Counted from the first letter of the stretch, positions 1 through 7,785 are shown. The stretch is DNA of 10,055 bases from JAABRU01 sp964534335 (GCA_964534335.1 CAZHPS010000255.1:1-10055); one strand, 5' to 3'. The notes: a model not told the origin generated them from the sequence alone. Program-made: numbers and translations.

Positions 1-53
1 GAATTATAAAATATCACCACAAAAATGACCAGGTTATTTTGTTACAAGCACTA
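1..53. other. Unrelated AT-rich DNA abutting the truncated rhs
   Basis: Left of base 54 the sequence no longer matches the second rhs 3' copy, which instead continues into the conserved DYSAKLGRWISRDPIG core. The 53 bases are AT-rich and code only for a short tail before a stop at 14-16. This may be the end of an insertion element or another orphan-module junction. Too little is present to name it. Confidence 0.5.
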
Positions 54-3000
54 AGTCCGAAATCATACAGCCCCGTCTCCCCATCGAAGTATTTTGTGGA
101 GAACCGAAACGGATTGGCATCGGCATATGCTCCTGATTTGGCGGTAAGGTTTCCGAACGGGTCATACTCATAATGCGCCGCAATGCTTCCGTCTGCGGCA
201 TTTATGAGCTGACTGACGTTTCCGTTGGCATCATAAAGATAATAATACGAAGCGGTTGCGTCTGCCATGTACAGCAGTCCGCCAACGCCGCCCGCTCCCT
301 GCAGGCTTTGGCTTAAATCCAGTCCCCAGACAAAATACCGGCTGCTTTCCGTGTCCCCCCGCCGGGTGATCTCCTCAATGAGATTCCAGCCTTCATACAC
401 GAACAGAGTTTCAGAGATCAACTGCCCGTCCGCATACACGGCCTTTTTCACCCTTCGGCCCATGTAATCATAGGCCATGACCAGTTTCCGGGATGATTCC
501 GCAGGCTCTCTGATTCCGGCGGCGGACTGAAGCGAATACACGGCCTCCTCAATGCCGATCCGGCCGTCTGCGCTGACATCTCCGACTGCCGTGACACCCG
601 GCGGTGTCATGCCTGCCGCCACCTGAAGCGATGTGACCGCATCGGCCAGATTCACAGCCTTATCCCCGTTCACATCTCCCAAAAACCCTTCATATTCCAC
701 CGAGGAAAGGCGGTTTTCGCCGTCATAACTCATGACCGGCCCGTCAGCAGAGAGTTTCAGCAGATTTCCGTCATCATCGTATTCGGGGATGTCCGTCTGT
801 GCGGCGGCGATTTCCGTGTACTGATTTACTGCGTTGGAAGTGTAAGCGGCTGTTTCAGGAATATTTTCTGTATCGTTCCAGACTGCAGCCGCAGTGCGGT
901 TTCCGATGGGATCATACGTGTAAGACCGGTGTTCCGGCGCAAGGGGAGAGGCCGTATCATTGATATCCGCACCGGTGAAAGCCGATGATGAAATGACTTC
1001 GCTCCGGTCATTGTAACTGAATCTCCGGTATGAAGAATTTCCGAAGGCCGATCCGGAGTATGTGACAGTTTCCCGGCGTCCCAGAATGTCATGGGTGTAA
1101 CCGTATTGGGAGACAGTCCCGGAAGTGTTTCCGTTTTTCACCTGCGTGAGGTAACGTTCCGCAGGGTCGTATGTATTGGTGACGTTCAGGCCGGTGCTGA
1201 AAACGGTGTTTTTTGCAAGACCGTTTTCATATCCGTAAGACACGGAGCCGGTCTGCCCGTGCGTCTGCCAGTTCAGGCCGCTGATGCGTCCGTGTTCATA
1301 AGCGTAAGAAACCTGATAATCCGATCCCAGGGAAAATCCGGAGAAACGTCCCGGCACACCGTCTGCGGCTGTTTCATAAGCATAATCAATAATGCGCTCA
1401 TACAGACCGGTGAGGATTTCCGTGTCCGGAAGAAGACCGTCACAGGTGAAGGTGCGGGTTCCCAGGGCATCCGTGACCGTCTTTTTCCGTCCGGCCCGGT
1501 CATACGTGAAATGAATGTCCGGGGTGTCACCGGAATAGTCAGTATCAGTCAGTTCGCCGGTGGCAGGGTCGTATCCGTAAGTCGTGACCGGCGCACTGCC
1601 GTCAACGGTCCGGGCCCATGTGCGGGTGTGCAGCCGTCCGCCGGAAAGATATGTGTATGTGACACCTTTGCCGTCCGCATAAATTTTTGAACTCAGCAGA
1701 CCTGTGGCCGCATCATAATCCCATACGGTCACATCCCCTGTCCCCGCATCCGCAGGCCACTGCACCCCGGTGAAACCCGCATCCGTGCGGAAGGTGTGCA
1801 GTTTCCATAAACGTCCGCAGGCATCGTATTCATAACGCACGGGAACCGGCACATCCCCCCATATATGCGTCACCTGATCCCGGTCATTGTAAGCGTAACG
1901 GGTGATTTTTCCGGCCGCATCGGTTTCGGAGATCTTCCGGCCTGTGACCGGATCATACCCGTATGTCACGGACTGACCGGCCGGGGCCGCAACCGCGGAA
2001 ACCTGCCCCTGAGAATTGTAATGTGTGATGACAGTGCCGGTTTTGGGGTCGGCTGTCTGCGTGCGCCGTCCCAGAGCATCATACGCATAAGTGACGGTCA
2101 GACCGGTTTTATCCGTTTCGGACTGCAGGAATCCGCTGACCGTGACGGATGTGCCGTCAATGTCCGAGTCAGGATAATCCGCTGTCACGGTGACGGTGGC
2201 CGAAGCCCGGTCAGCGGCAGTCCGGACATTGGTGACATTGCCGTGTGCGTCAGCGGTGCGGGTTTCGGAGATGACACCGGACGCAAAACCGCTGAGGCGC
2301 TCCTGCGTGATGCCCGTGACCGTGAAAACCGGGGAACCGGACTGCAGAAGAACACTTTCCGTGCGCCGGCGCCACCACCCGCTGTCCTGCACATACAGTG
2401 TTTCGCTGCGGGTCACCCGGTCGTCTCCGGAAAGGTCGGTGAGTCCGTTTGCGTTCACATCCAGGGCAGTGGTGACGGTGCTTCCGGTTTCATCATAATC
2501 ATGCAGCATGTCAGCCCGGCCCGGTGCGGCTGTCCGGGAAATCCGGCCCTGCGCACTGTAAAAGGTTTCGGAGATTTCAGGACCTTCCTGCCCGGGTTTT
2601 TCCGTGCGCACGGTGCGTCCGGCCATGTCTGTGACCGTCTCCTCCCGCAGCGCCCCCCCGGAAACGGCCTGTGTGATCCGGGCGGACCGGGTGCTGTCCG
2701 GATTCACACCGTATTCATAAAACACGGGAATCACCCCTGTGCCTGTGACACTTCTGATCTTTCCGTCCGCATGGTTTTCCGTGATTTCCGTTATGCCGCC
2801 CGGACGGGTGACGGTCTTTATGCGTCCGCCGTTTTCATAATCATAAACGGTGGTCAGCCCGCGGCTGTCTGTTTCACTCAGCAGTCTGCCTGCCGTGTCA
2901 TATTCACGGGAAACGGAAAGGGAAAGTGTCCCGCCGGTCACGGTTTCGGACACTGTCCTTCCGGAAGCATCATAAGTGTAAGTTGTTACAATGTTTCCCC

Positions 3001-4090
3001 GGGGTCCGGGCCGGGTTTCGGTCTTCACCCGTTTCAGGGCATCATGGGTGTATGCCGTGCGCACGCCGTCCTCAGCAGTTTCAGATTCCTTTCCGCAGCA
3101 GGTCCACTCTGTTTCAGTGACACGCCCGGCAGAATCATCCGTGCGGACTGTACGCCCGAAGTCGTCGTAAACAAAGGATTTCCATGAAACATGTTCATAA
3201 GCACTGCCAGTGTAAACATATTCCTCTGTCAGCAGGGTGTGTCCGAACACATCTTTCACGGCTGTCTCTTTCAGGGTTCTGAAGGCCGTGCCTTCCGGGG
3301 AGGAGACTGTGCCGTGAACGGCCGTTTCACGGATGAAATCTCCGGAACCCGGTGTGAAAGTCCGGGAAACACTGTCATACACACCGTTTTCATACGTGTA
3401 TGAGATCACGGTTCCGTCCGGATTTTCCAGGCGTTTCACACGGCCGGCCGCATATCCCTCCGCTGTTTCGCTGTGCCGCACCCGCACAGTGCGCAGATTG
3501 GAAGCATCCCCGAAGGCAGCGGACGGAACGGTGCATATCTCTGTGATTTCCGTGCGCTCCTCCCCGGAGTTCCGGTAAGAGTGAAAGGTTTTGGACACAG
3601 TGACACCGCGGATGCTTTCCGTGATCACGCGGGGACGGTTCCGATCTTCCGGTGCATCCGAATCCCCGCCCACGGCAGCCGGATCATGGGAATAAACGGT
3701 GCGCCGGGCCTGCCCCTTTTCCGTAATGGGAATATCCGCATAACTGCGGTATTCGGTGACTGTCCGTCCGGATGCGTCATATTCATAATATATCCATGAA
3801 CCGTCTGCGTTTTCCACGGACTGAAGTCTGCCGTAACTGCCGGTGGCAGAGGCATCCTCATAATAACTGTAATTGACTGTCAGGCCGGACCCATCCGGCC
3901 CCTCCGTCTTCTGAATGACCGAATCTCCCCGGGGGAAGGTTTCATAAATGCGCCGGATACGGGATGAAACGGCACCGCTGCTGTCCGTGACGGTTTCCTC
4001 TTCGGTCCGCAGCCCGTTTTCGGCAGATCTGATTTTCTCTGTCACACGCTGCCCCCCGCCTGCGGATCGAAAAGGGTATTTCAATATCAC
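14..4090 (-). CDS. Rhs/YD-repeat protein, core part (5' separated by frameshift, 3' truncated)
   Basis: This is the large core of a secreted Rhs (YD-repeat) toxin-delivery protein. About twenty YD motifs are visible, such as YEYDASGRT, YAYDALGRR, YEYDACGRL and YTYDPIGNRT. Near the end come a two-loop dockerin-like insertion (about 510-690) and the Rhs-associated core (YYYLYDANGN, YEYDPFGN, FRFSTKYFD). In this family the YD repeats form a shell that encloses a C-terminal toxin. Here the protein stops just after YDFGL with an unrelated tail (SACNKITWSFLW), so the GRxISRDPIGxxGG boundary and the toxin are missing. The nominal start, a GTG at 4090, has no convincing ribosome site and lies inside the coding region of the upstream half. 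The real N-terminus is the signal-peptide ORF ending near 4058, joined across a G6 run at 4052-4057. Without repair of that shift this part is probably not translated. Family assignment is secure; intactness is not. Confidence 0.9.
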   Translation of the reverse strand: MILKYPFRSAGGGQRVTEKIRSAENGLRTEEETVTDSSGAVSSRIRRIYETFPRGDSVIQKTEGPDGSGLTVNYSYYEDASATGSYGRLQSVENADGSWIYYEYDASGRTVTEYRSYADIPITEKGQARRTVYSHDPAAVGGDSDAPEDRNRPRVITESIRGVTVSKTFHSYRNSGEERTEITEICTVPSAAFGDASNLRTVRVRHSETAEGYAAGRVKRLENPDGTVISYTYENGVYDSVSRTFTPGSGDFIRETAVHGTVSSPEGTAFRTLKETAVKDVFGHTLLTEEYVYTGSAYEHVSWKSFVYDDFGRTVRTDDSAGRVTETEWTCCGKESETAEDGVRTAYTHDALKRVKTETRPGPRGNIVTTYTYDASGRTVSETVTGGTLSLSVSREYDTAGRLLSETDSRGLTTVYDYENGGRIKTVTRPGGITEITENHADGKIRSVTGTGVIPVFYEYGVNPDSTRSARITQAVSGGALREETVTDMAGRTVRTEKPGQEGPEISETFYSAQGRISRTAAPGRADMLHDYDETGSTVTTALDVNANGLTDLSGDDRVTRSETLYVQDSGWWRRRTESVLLQSGSPVFTVTGITQERLSGFASGVISETRTADAHGNVTNVRTAADRASATVTVTADYPDSDIDGTSVTVSGFLQSETDKTGLTVTYAYDALGRRTQTADPKTGTVITHYNSQGQVSAVAAPAGQSVTYGYDPVTGRKISETDAAGKITRYAYNDRDQVTHIWGDVPVPVRYEYDACGRLWKLHTFRTDAGFTGVQWPADAGTGDVTVWDYDAATGLLSSKIYADGKGVTYTYLSGGRLHTRTWARTVDGSAPVTTYGYDPATGELTDTDYSGDTPDIHFTYDRAGRKKTVTDALGTRTFTCDGLLPDTEILTGLYERIIDYAYETAADGVPGRFSGFSLGSDYQVSYAYEHGRISGLNWQTHGQTGSVSYGYENGLAKNTVFSTGLNVTNTYDPAERYLTQVKNGNTSGTVSQYGYTHDILGRRETVTYSGSAFGNSSYRRFSYNDRSEVISSSAFTGADINDTASPLAPEHRSYTYDPIGNRTAAAVWNDTENIPETAAYTSNAVNQYTEIAAAQTDIPEYDDDGNLLKLSADGPVMSYDGENRLSSVEYEGFLGDVNGDKAVNLADAVTSLQVAAGMTPPGVTAVGDVSADGRIGIEEAVYSLQSAAGIREPAESSRKLVMAYDYMGRRVKKAVYADGQLISETLFVYEGWNLIEEITRRGDTESSRYFVWGLDLSQSLQGAGGVGGLLYMADATASYYYLYDANGNVSQLINAADGSIAAHYEYDPFGNLTAKSGAYADANPFRFSTKYFDGETGLYDFGLSACNKITWSFLW
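54..607 (-). repeat. Long direct repeat, copy 1 (rhs 3' end)
   Basis: This segment of the main rhs gene matches 7313-7867 in the same orientation at both DNA and protein level. It runs from the second dockerin-like loop (PGVTAVGDVS) to YDFGL. Blocks are identical, for example 31 bp shared by 573-603 and 7832-7862; other stretches have diverged, notably around the SSRKLVMAYDY linker. Outside these limits the copies are unrelated. Confidence 0.85.
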
Positions 4091-5702
4091 ATCTGAGCAC
4101 TCCCTCAGAGGTGACTGGGATGATTTTCTGCTTCGGTGTCTCGATCAGAACCGGGGTTATACTCAGAGAGTACGGCAGTATGCCGGTATTTTCCACAGGA
4201 ACCCGGCAGTTACAGGCTCCCGCTGTTTTCCATCCGTAGGGATGATCAGTGAAACAGACTTCAAAATTGAAGATGTCGGTCGATCCGGATGGAGTGAAAT
4301 ATGCAGTCAGGACAACTCCGTACGGAGTGGCGACCGGCCAGGAATCATCAATCCACTGACCGTTTATTTTGAAATTGACTGATGAGAAGCCGGCATCCGT
4401 ATTGAACCTTCTGGCACCGATATAATCTTCCGTGCATTCCCCGCACGGGTTCGGTGCCTCCGCGGCTTCCTCCCGGTAACGGTACAGCCAGGCACTGATC
4501 CGGCTGAGTTTTCCGGTTTCAGTGTCGGCCGCTCCTGTGAAAATCCCCCAGACCTCGGATTCGGGCGGTGAATCTCCGCCGCAGTTGCCCATCTGTTTTG
4601 TCAGAAAAGTCTGGGTTTTTTTCAGATTTCCGCAGGAGATTTCCAGGGTATACCGGGCATTGGGCACACCGCCGGTATAGACCATCCAATATACCGGTAT
4701 GTGTTTTGTGATGATTTCCATGGGGCCGCCGTATGCGGTATATTCTTCATAGGGATTCGGCTGTGTGATGACATTATCCGCGGGATTGCCGTATTCCGAG
4801 GAGGGAATCAGCAGCATGGGACGCTGATCCTGATTGGGCATGGCACAGGAAGTGCCTCCCCGGTCAGTCACACTGATGACTTCAACCGTTACCGGCAGAT
4901 TGGAGATCGGGTTCCCGTAGGTGTCAAAAACACTGGCACCCATTTCCGACACTTGGTGAATGACCGGCTTTTCAGTCTGATCCGGAAGCATTTCGTAATT
5001 AACCGCCTTAAGATACGCAGGTTCTCCCGGAAATCCGTAAGCACAGAAGGTCACTTTGTTGGAAGGTTCCGCTGCAGGATATGCATCCACCACATTCAGC
5101 CCGGCATTCTGCATGTTTTTTCCCGGTTCCAGCCAGCCGACCGGATTGGCGAATGTCCATTTACCCGGAATATAAGGAACGGAAGCCCTGCCCTGTGCAT
5201 CAGTGACTGCAGTGACAGAGACCAGTTCACCGGGAAAAACACCGCCGCCCTCCCGGACCCGGAAGACTGTTTCCGCACCGGATACCGGATTGGACTCACT
5301 GTCCGTGACAGTCACTTCAAGCGGCAGCGGCAGCAGGGTTCCGGCAGTGCCCTGCTGGTAATCGCTGCTTTCAGATTTGGCAATCCGGTAATCATACAGC
5401 CGGTAAGCCCGTGTCTGACGCTGTTCTTCGGGATACAGCGCCGGCGTGTCTGTTTCCCGGAAAGCGGAACGGATATGCCTGAGGTCAGGAACATCCTGAC
5501 CGCTGTGCGGGAAAAATACAGATTTTTCCCCGCTGCCGCTGATCTGTATAATGAACGGCCTTCCGGCCGGCACAGATACGGTGTCCGGGGCTGACACTGC
5601 TTTCAGAGGGGGAACTTCCGCAGTGTTTCCGGCAAAGAGGATGCCCGCCGGCAGGCAGCCGAAAAGCAGCATTGTCATCAGCACAGACACAGTCCGTTTC
5701 AT
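3942..5702 (-). CDS. N-terminal secretory and Ig-like part of the same Rhs protein (frameshifted)
   Basis: The start is the second of two adjacent ATGs (5700-5702), five bases after GGAGAA at 5706-5711; an in-frame start at 5792 would add an implausible leader. Residues 1-28 form a Sec signal peptide (MKRTVSVLMTMLLFGC...). Cys16 makes a weak lipobox (LFGC), so a lipoprotein is possible. Residues about 122-185 resemble a bacterial Ig-like Big-1 domain (PLEVTVTDSESNPVSG, then VTDAQGRASVPYIPG). A second Ig-like stretch begins near residue 254 (ASVFDTYGNPISNLPVTVEV). Several Cys pairs (GNCGG, NPCGEC, CNCR) suggest disulfides outside the cytoplasm. The frame is sensible through VLRCDIEIPF and then becomes an Arg-rich tail of about 40 residues. 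Meanwhile the overlapping frame continues with TEKIRSAENGLRTEEETVTD, a normal Rhs start. Dropping one G of the G6 run at 4052-4057 fuses both frames into one protein of roughly 1,895 residues. It could be a sequencing error, slippage or a real mutation. Confidence 0.85.
   Translation of the reverse strand: MKRTVSVLMTMLLFGCLPAGILFAGNTAEVPPLKAVSAPDTVSVPAGRPFIIQISGSGEKSVFFPHSGQDVPDLRHIRSAFRETDTPALYPEEQRQTRAYRLYDYRIAKSESSDYQQGTAGTLLPLPLEVTVTDSESNPVSGAETVFRVREGGGVFPGELVSVTAVTDAQGRASVPYIPGKWTFANPVGWLEPGKNMQNAGLNVVDAYPAAEPSNKVTFCAYGFPGEPAYLKAVNYEMLPDQTEKPVIHQVSEMGASVFDTYGNPISNLPVTVEVISVTDRGGTSCAMPNQDQRPMLLIPSSEYGNPADNVITQPNPYEEYTAYGGPMEIITKHIPVYWMVYTGGVPNARYTLEISCGNLKKTQTFLTKQMGNCGGDSPPESEVWGIFTGAADTETGKLSRISAWLYRYREEAAEAPNPCGECTEDYIGARRFNTDAGFSSVNFKINGQWIDDSWPVATPYGVVLTAYFTPSGSTDIFNFEVCFTDHPYGWKTAGACNCRVPVENTGILPYSLSITPVLIETPKQKIIPVTSEGVLRCDIEIPFSIRRRGAACDRENQICRKRAADRRGNRHGQQRCRFIPYPAHL
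4052..4057 (-). other. G6 homopolymer at the rhs frame junction
   Basis: Six consecutive G residues on the coding strand lie where the coding frame changes. The upstream frame reads VLRCDIEIPF and the downstream frame reads RVTEKIRSAENGLR. Deleting one G gives a continuous reading through IRRRGQRVTEKI. Homopolymers of this kind are common sites of sequencing error or phase-variable slippage. Confidence 0.6.
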
Positions 5703-5705
5703 CAT

Positions 5706-5711
5706 TTCTCC
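5706..5711 (-). promoter_or_regulatory. Ribosome binding site of the main rhs gene
   Basis: GGAGAA on the minus strand lies two bases before the first and five bases before the second of two consecutive ATG codons. The spacing favours the second ATG (5700-5702), directly followed by the KRT of the signal peptide. Confidence 0.6.
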
Positions 5712-5712
5712 G

Positions 5713-5727
5713 TTAAGTAACCGTTCA
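5713..5727. repeat. 15-bp inverted repeat, left arm
   Basis: TTAAGTAACCGTTCA is the exact reverse complement of 5802-5816. It lies immediately upstream of the ribosome site of the main rhs gene. TTAA at both outer edges could be a duplicated target site around an 11-bp terminal repeat (GTAACCGTTCA). Confidence 0.75.
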
Positions 5728-5740
5728 CAAGTTTTCACGC

Positions 5741-5746
5741 ATAATA
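5741..5746 (-). promoter_or_regulatory. Possible -10 element of the main rhs gene
   Basis: TATTAT on the minus strand matches the sigma-70 -10 consensus at five of six positions and would give a leader of about 30 bases containing the left inverted-repeat arm. The upstream DNA is A/T-only for long stretches, so such matches are easy to find. I see no good -35 box. Confidence 0.25.
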
Positions 5747-5801
5747 AATTAAAAAAATATATAAAATAGGATAGATACATTTTAATATACATGAAAATAT
5801 C

Positions 5802-5816
5802 TGAACGGTTACTTAA
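5802..5816. repeat. 15-bp inverted repeat, right arm
   Basis: TGAACGGTTACTTAA pairs perfectly with the left arm across a 74-bp, very AT-rich spacer. A related 11-mer (TTGTGAACGGT) recurs on the plus strand at 6000-6010, matching the sequence around the left arm read on the minus strand. Confidence 0.75.
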
Positions 5817-5889
5817 GTGTTTTTCATGTCTTTCAGTGCATTCTGGAACCGGCCCCGGAAACTTTTTAAAGGATATATCTTTTATTCCG

Positions 5890-5912
5890 CCCGGATTTCT
5901 GAAATCTCCGGG
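5890..5912. other. GC-rich hairpin, role unclear
   Basis: CCCGGATTTC (5890-5899) can pair with GAAATC (5901-5906) plus CCGGG (5908-5912), with T5907 bulged out. Neither strand shows a clean U-run after the stem, so a classical intrinsic terminator is not supported. It may be a REP-like hairpin or a weak terminator after the immunity gene that ends at 6013. Confidence 0.35.
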
Positions 5913-5923
5913 GGGGAATTTCT

Positions 5924-5968
5924 TTATCCGATGTTTCCGTTGGCATCGTAAAGGTAATACTGATGATA
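5924..5968 (-). pseudogene. Rhs core fossil (YYLYDANGN)
   Basis: On the minus strand this stretch reads YHQYYLYDANGNIG between two stop codons (5969-5971 and 5924-5926). It matches the SYYYLYDANGN motif of the Rhs-associated core in both larger copies, and the DNA is also close to bases around 216-246. It is a small relic of another rhs copy, too short to function. Confidence 0.6.
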
Positions 5969-6012
5969 TTATCGGGATATTTTCTTCGCCATACAGTTTT
6001 TGTGAACGGTAA

Positions 6013-6531
6013 TTATGGACTAACTTTAAGATTAATATTCCCTGGCATATCAGTCGCTAATGCATATTGCATTTCATACTTACCCGAATTTAACTGTCTG
6101 ACCAACTCTTTCCCTTGCGTATAAGCCTCTTCTCTGTCTTGAGCAGAAGTTCTAAAAGGCCAATATTTTTGGTTTTTGAAATCGAATATTGCTAATACCG
6201 CATAAGGAAAAGACCGTTCTACTATTGCAAACATTTCATTTTTCTTATTTTCTATAATCTCAAAATTAAGCTTTTCTGTTTCCTCAATCGTGCTTCCAAT
6301 CATATACACAGGGACAACGGGCTCTCCATTTTTAATTACTCTGCAATAAATGGGTTTTGATCTTTCCCAATTCCAATCAGTTCTGACATCAATAATATAA
6401 CCGCCATTAACTTTAAAAATGGCAATCGAATGACTATCCTCCCATAAATATATCGAAAAACCTGCTGTCATTGCACTAATTACTGCAAAAACCAGCTTCC
6501 ACTCAGATTTCAGTTTAAAAATATTTCTCAT
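6013..6531 (-). CDS. Membrane-anchored candidate immunity protein
   Basis: This 172-residue protein belongs to no family I recognise. Residues 12-30 (KLVFAVISAMTAGFSIYLW) form one hydrophobic segment after a basic N-terminus (MRNIFKLKSEWK). The predicted topology is inside N-terminus with about 140 residues in the periplasm. The outer domain is mixed and soluble-looking (GGYIIDVRTDWNWE, FPYAVLAIFDFKNQKYWPF). The start is well supported: GAGGAAG precedes the ATG at normal spacing. It begins 30 bp after the stop of the displaced rhs toxin gene in the same direction, which is the standard place for the cognate immunity gene. A periplasmic immunity protein would suit a toxin acting in the envelope. 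The function is inferred from position only. Confidence 0.75.
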   Translation of the reverse strand: MRNIFKLKSEWKLVFAVISAMTAGFSIYLWEDSHSIAIFKVNGGYIIDVRTDWNWERSKPIYCRVIKNGEPVVPVYMIGSTIEETEKLNFEIIENKKNEMFAIVERSFPYAVLAIFDFKNQKYWPFRTSAQDREEAYTQGKELVRQLNSGKYEMQYALATDMPGNINLKVSP

Positions 6532-6561
6532 CAGTCTTCCTCATATTACCTGATAGTTTTT

Positions 6562-7785
6562 TTAAAATACCTCTATATCTTTTTCATACCAATTTCTCCA
6601 AAGCATACCTTTTGGAGCAGGTTTTACTGAATCCAACTGTGCGGGCCATTTCATGCCTCCTTTACAACATGAAGTTTTATCGTTGTGGTTAACTGGTTTC
6701 CAATCCCTGTTTTTTTTCAATCCATCTACAGCATCCCAGACCCTCTCTGATTCCTTTATGGAAAGACCATGACACCATTCTTCAATCTGTTCCCGGGTAA
6801 AGCCTTTCACTGCACGATAAAAACCAATTAAGTTTGAAATTAAATCCTCTTCTGAAAAGCCGGAAGAGGAAGTCGTCCACCTTTGTAAGCCTTCAAATCC
6901 TTCAGATACTTCTTTATATATTGCCAAAGCCGCGGATTCCTGTTCTGGCTGCGTAAGGCCGAATTTAACGAAATACTGACGGGAATAGCCTAAAAAAATA
7001 CCAAATTTGCCCATTCTTTGTTCGTATACAATCTTAAAACCATTGCCGATTTTGGATATATTTCCATTTTGAGCCAATATGTTATTCCACAATTTTTTTG
7101 CACCACCTGGTAAAGCATGTCCCCAATCAATCCAACCGCAATTACAAGAATATTGTAATCGTCCTTTCGCAATATCAGATCTTTTGGTTAAACCAAGCAG
7201 ATCTATTTTACAAATCGGATTATTATCAATAAACACAAAAAGATTAATTCCGCCTTTTTCTCCTATCGGATCCCGGCTGATCCACCTTCCCAGCTTCGCC
7301 GAATAATCCCGGAGTCCGAAATCGTACAAATCTGTCTCCGCATCAAAGTATTTGGTGGAGAACCGGAACGGATTTGCATCAGCATACGGCCCTGCTTTGG
7401 CGGTAAAATTCCCGAACGGGTCATACTCATAATGCGCAGCTGTTTCACCGGTTGCAGAGTTTACAAGCTGCCCGGCATTGCCGTTGGCGTCATAAAGATA
7501 ATAATACGAAGCGGTTGCGTCTGCCATGCACAGCAGTCCGCCGATGCCGCCTGCGCCCTGCAGAGACTGGGACAAATCCAGTCCCCAGACAAAATACCGG
7601 CTGCTTTCCGTGTCCCCCCGCCGGGTGATTTCCTCAATGACATTCCGGCCTTCATACACGAACAGGATTTCAGAAATCAGACTGTTGTCCGCATACACGG
7701 CCTTTTTCACCCTTCGGCCCATGTAATCATAAACAAATGCAAGTTTCCGTGCGGCAGCGGCAGCCGTTTTCAGCCCGGCGGACAC
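6562..7785 (-). CDS. Displaced Rhs C-terminal cassette with DUF4056-like toxin domain
   Basis: Residues 1-199 (from a GTG at 7785) are the 3' end of an Rhs core: YDYMGRRVKKAVYAD, YYYLYDANGN, YEYDPFGN, then GRWISRDPIGEKGGINLF and NNPICKIDLLGL. That last motif is the usual boundary before a variable toxin tip. Residues 200-407 are the tip, encoded by AT-richer DNA. It carries CNCGWIDWGHALPGG (214-228) and SGFSEEDLISNLIGFYRAV (308-326). From memory these resemble the GGFIDLxH and SxEDLxSNxxG signatures of DUF4056; the activity is unknown. The frame is open back to 7878 with no ATG and no ribosome site, and it starts inside a dockerin-like loop. It is therefore an orphan module moved from a full rhs gene, probably silent unless recombined. 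The downstream membrane protein is its likely immunity partner. Confidence 0.85.
   Translation of the reverse strand: MSAGLKTAAAAARKLAFVYDYMGRRVKKAVYADNSLISEILFVYEGRNVIEEITRRGDTESSRYFVWGLDLSQSLQGAGGIGGLLCMADATASYYYLYDANGNAGQLVNSATGETAAHYEYDPFGNFTAKAGPYADANPFRFSTKYFDAETDLYDFGLRDYSAKLGRWISRDPIGEKGGINLFVFIDNNPICKIDLLGLTKRSDIAKGRLQYSCNCGWIDWGHALPGGAKKLWNNILAQNGNISKIGNGFKIVYEQRMGKFGIFLGYSRQYFVKFGLTQPEQESAALAIYKEVSEGFEGLQRWTTSSSGFSEEDLISNLIGFYRAVKGFTREQIEEWCHGLSIKESERVWDAVDGLKKNRDWKPVNHNDKTSCCKGGMKWPAQLDSVKPAPKGMLWRNWYEKDIEVF

Larger units (their letters stand above)
5703..6012. other. Intergenic interval between the cassette array and main rhs
   Basis: These 310 bases hold no intact gene. From high to low coordinates they contain an Rhs-derived fossil (5924-5968), a GC hairpin (5890-5912), the 15-bp inverted repeat pair, an AT-rich promoter-like core and the rhs ribosome site. 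A plus-strand frame spanning most of it has no family resemblance and no good ribosome site. Confidence 0.6.

Noticed and set aside
267..467. Two similar 66-residue plus-strand frames, here and at 7526-7726
   Set aside because: Their similarity follows from the duplicated rhs 3' end on the other strand; it is not evidence for a conserved gene.
1865..3187. Long plus-strand open frame (440 codons) opposite the rhs core
   Set aside because: It lies antisense to unmistakable YD repeats. Its composition mirrors their codons and it shows no domain or ribosome site.
4701..5594. Plus-strand frame of 297 codons opposite the rhs N-terminal part
   Set aside because: It is antisense to the Ig-like region, and its product has no recognisable motifs. 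It is a shadow of GC-rich coding DNA.
5890..5912. Intrinsic terminator
   Set aside because: The stem is good, but no T-run follows on either strand, so I list it only as a hairpin of unclear role.
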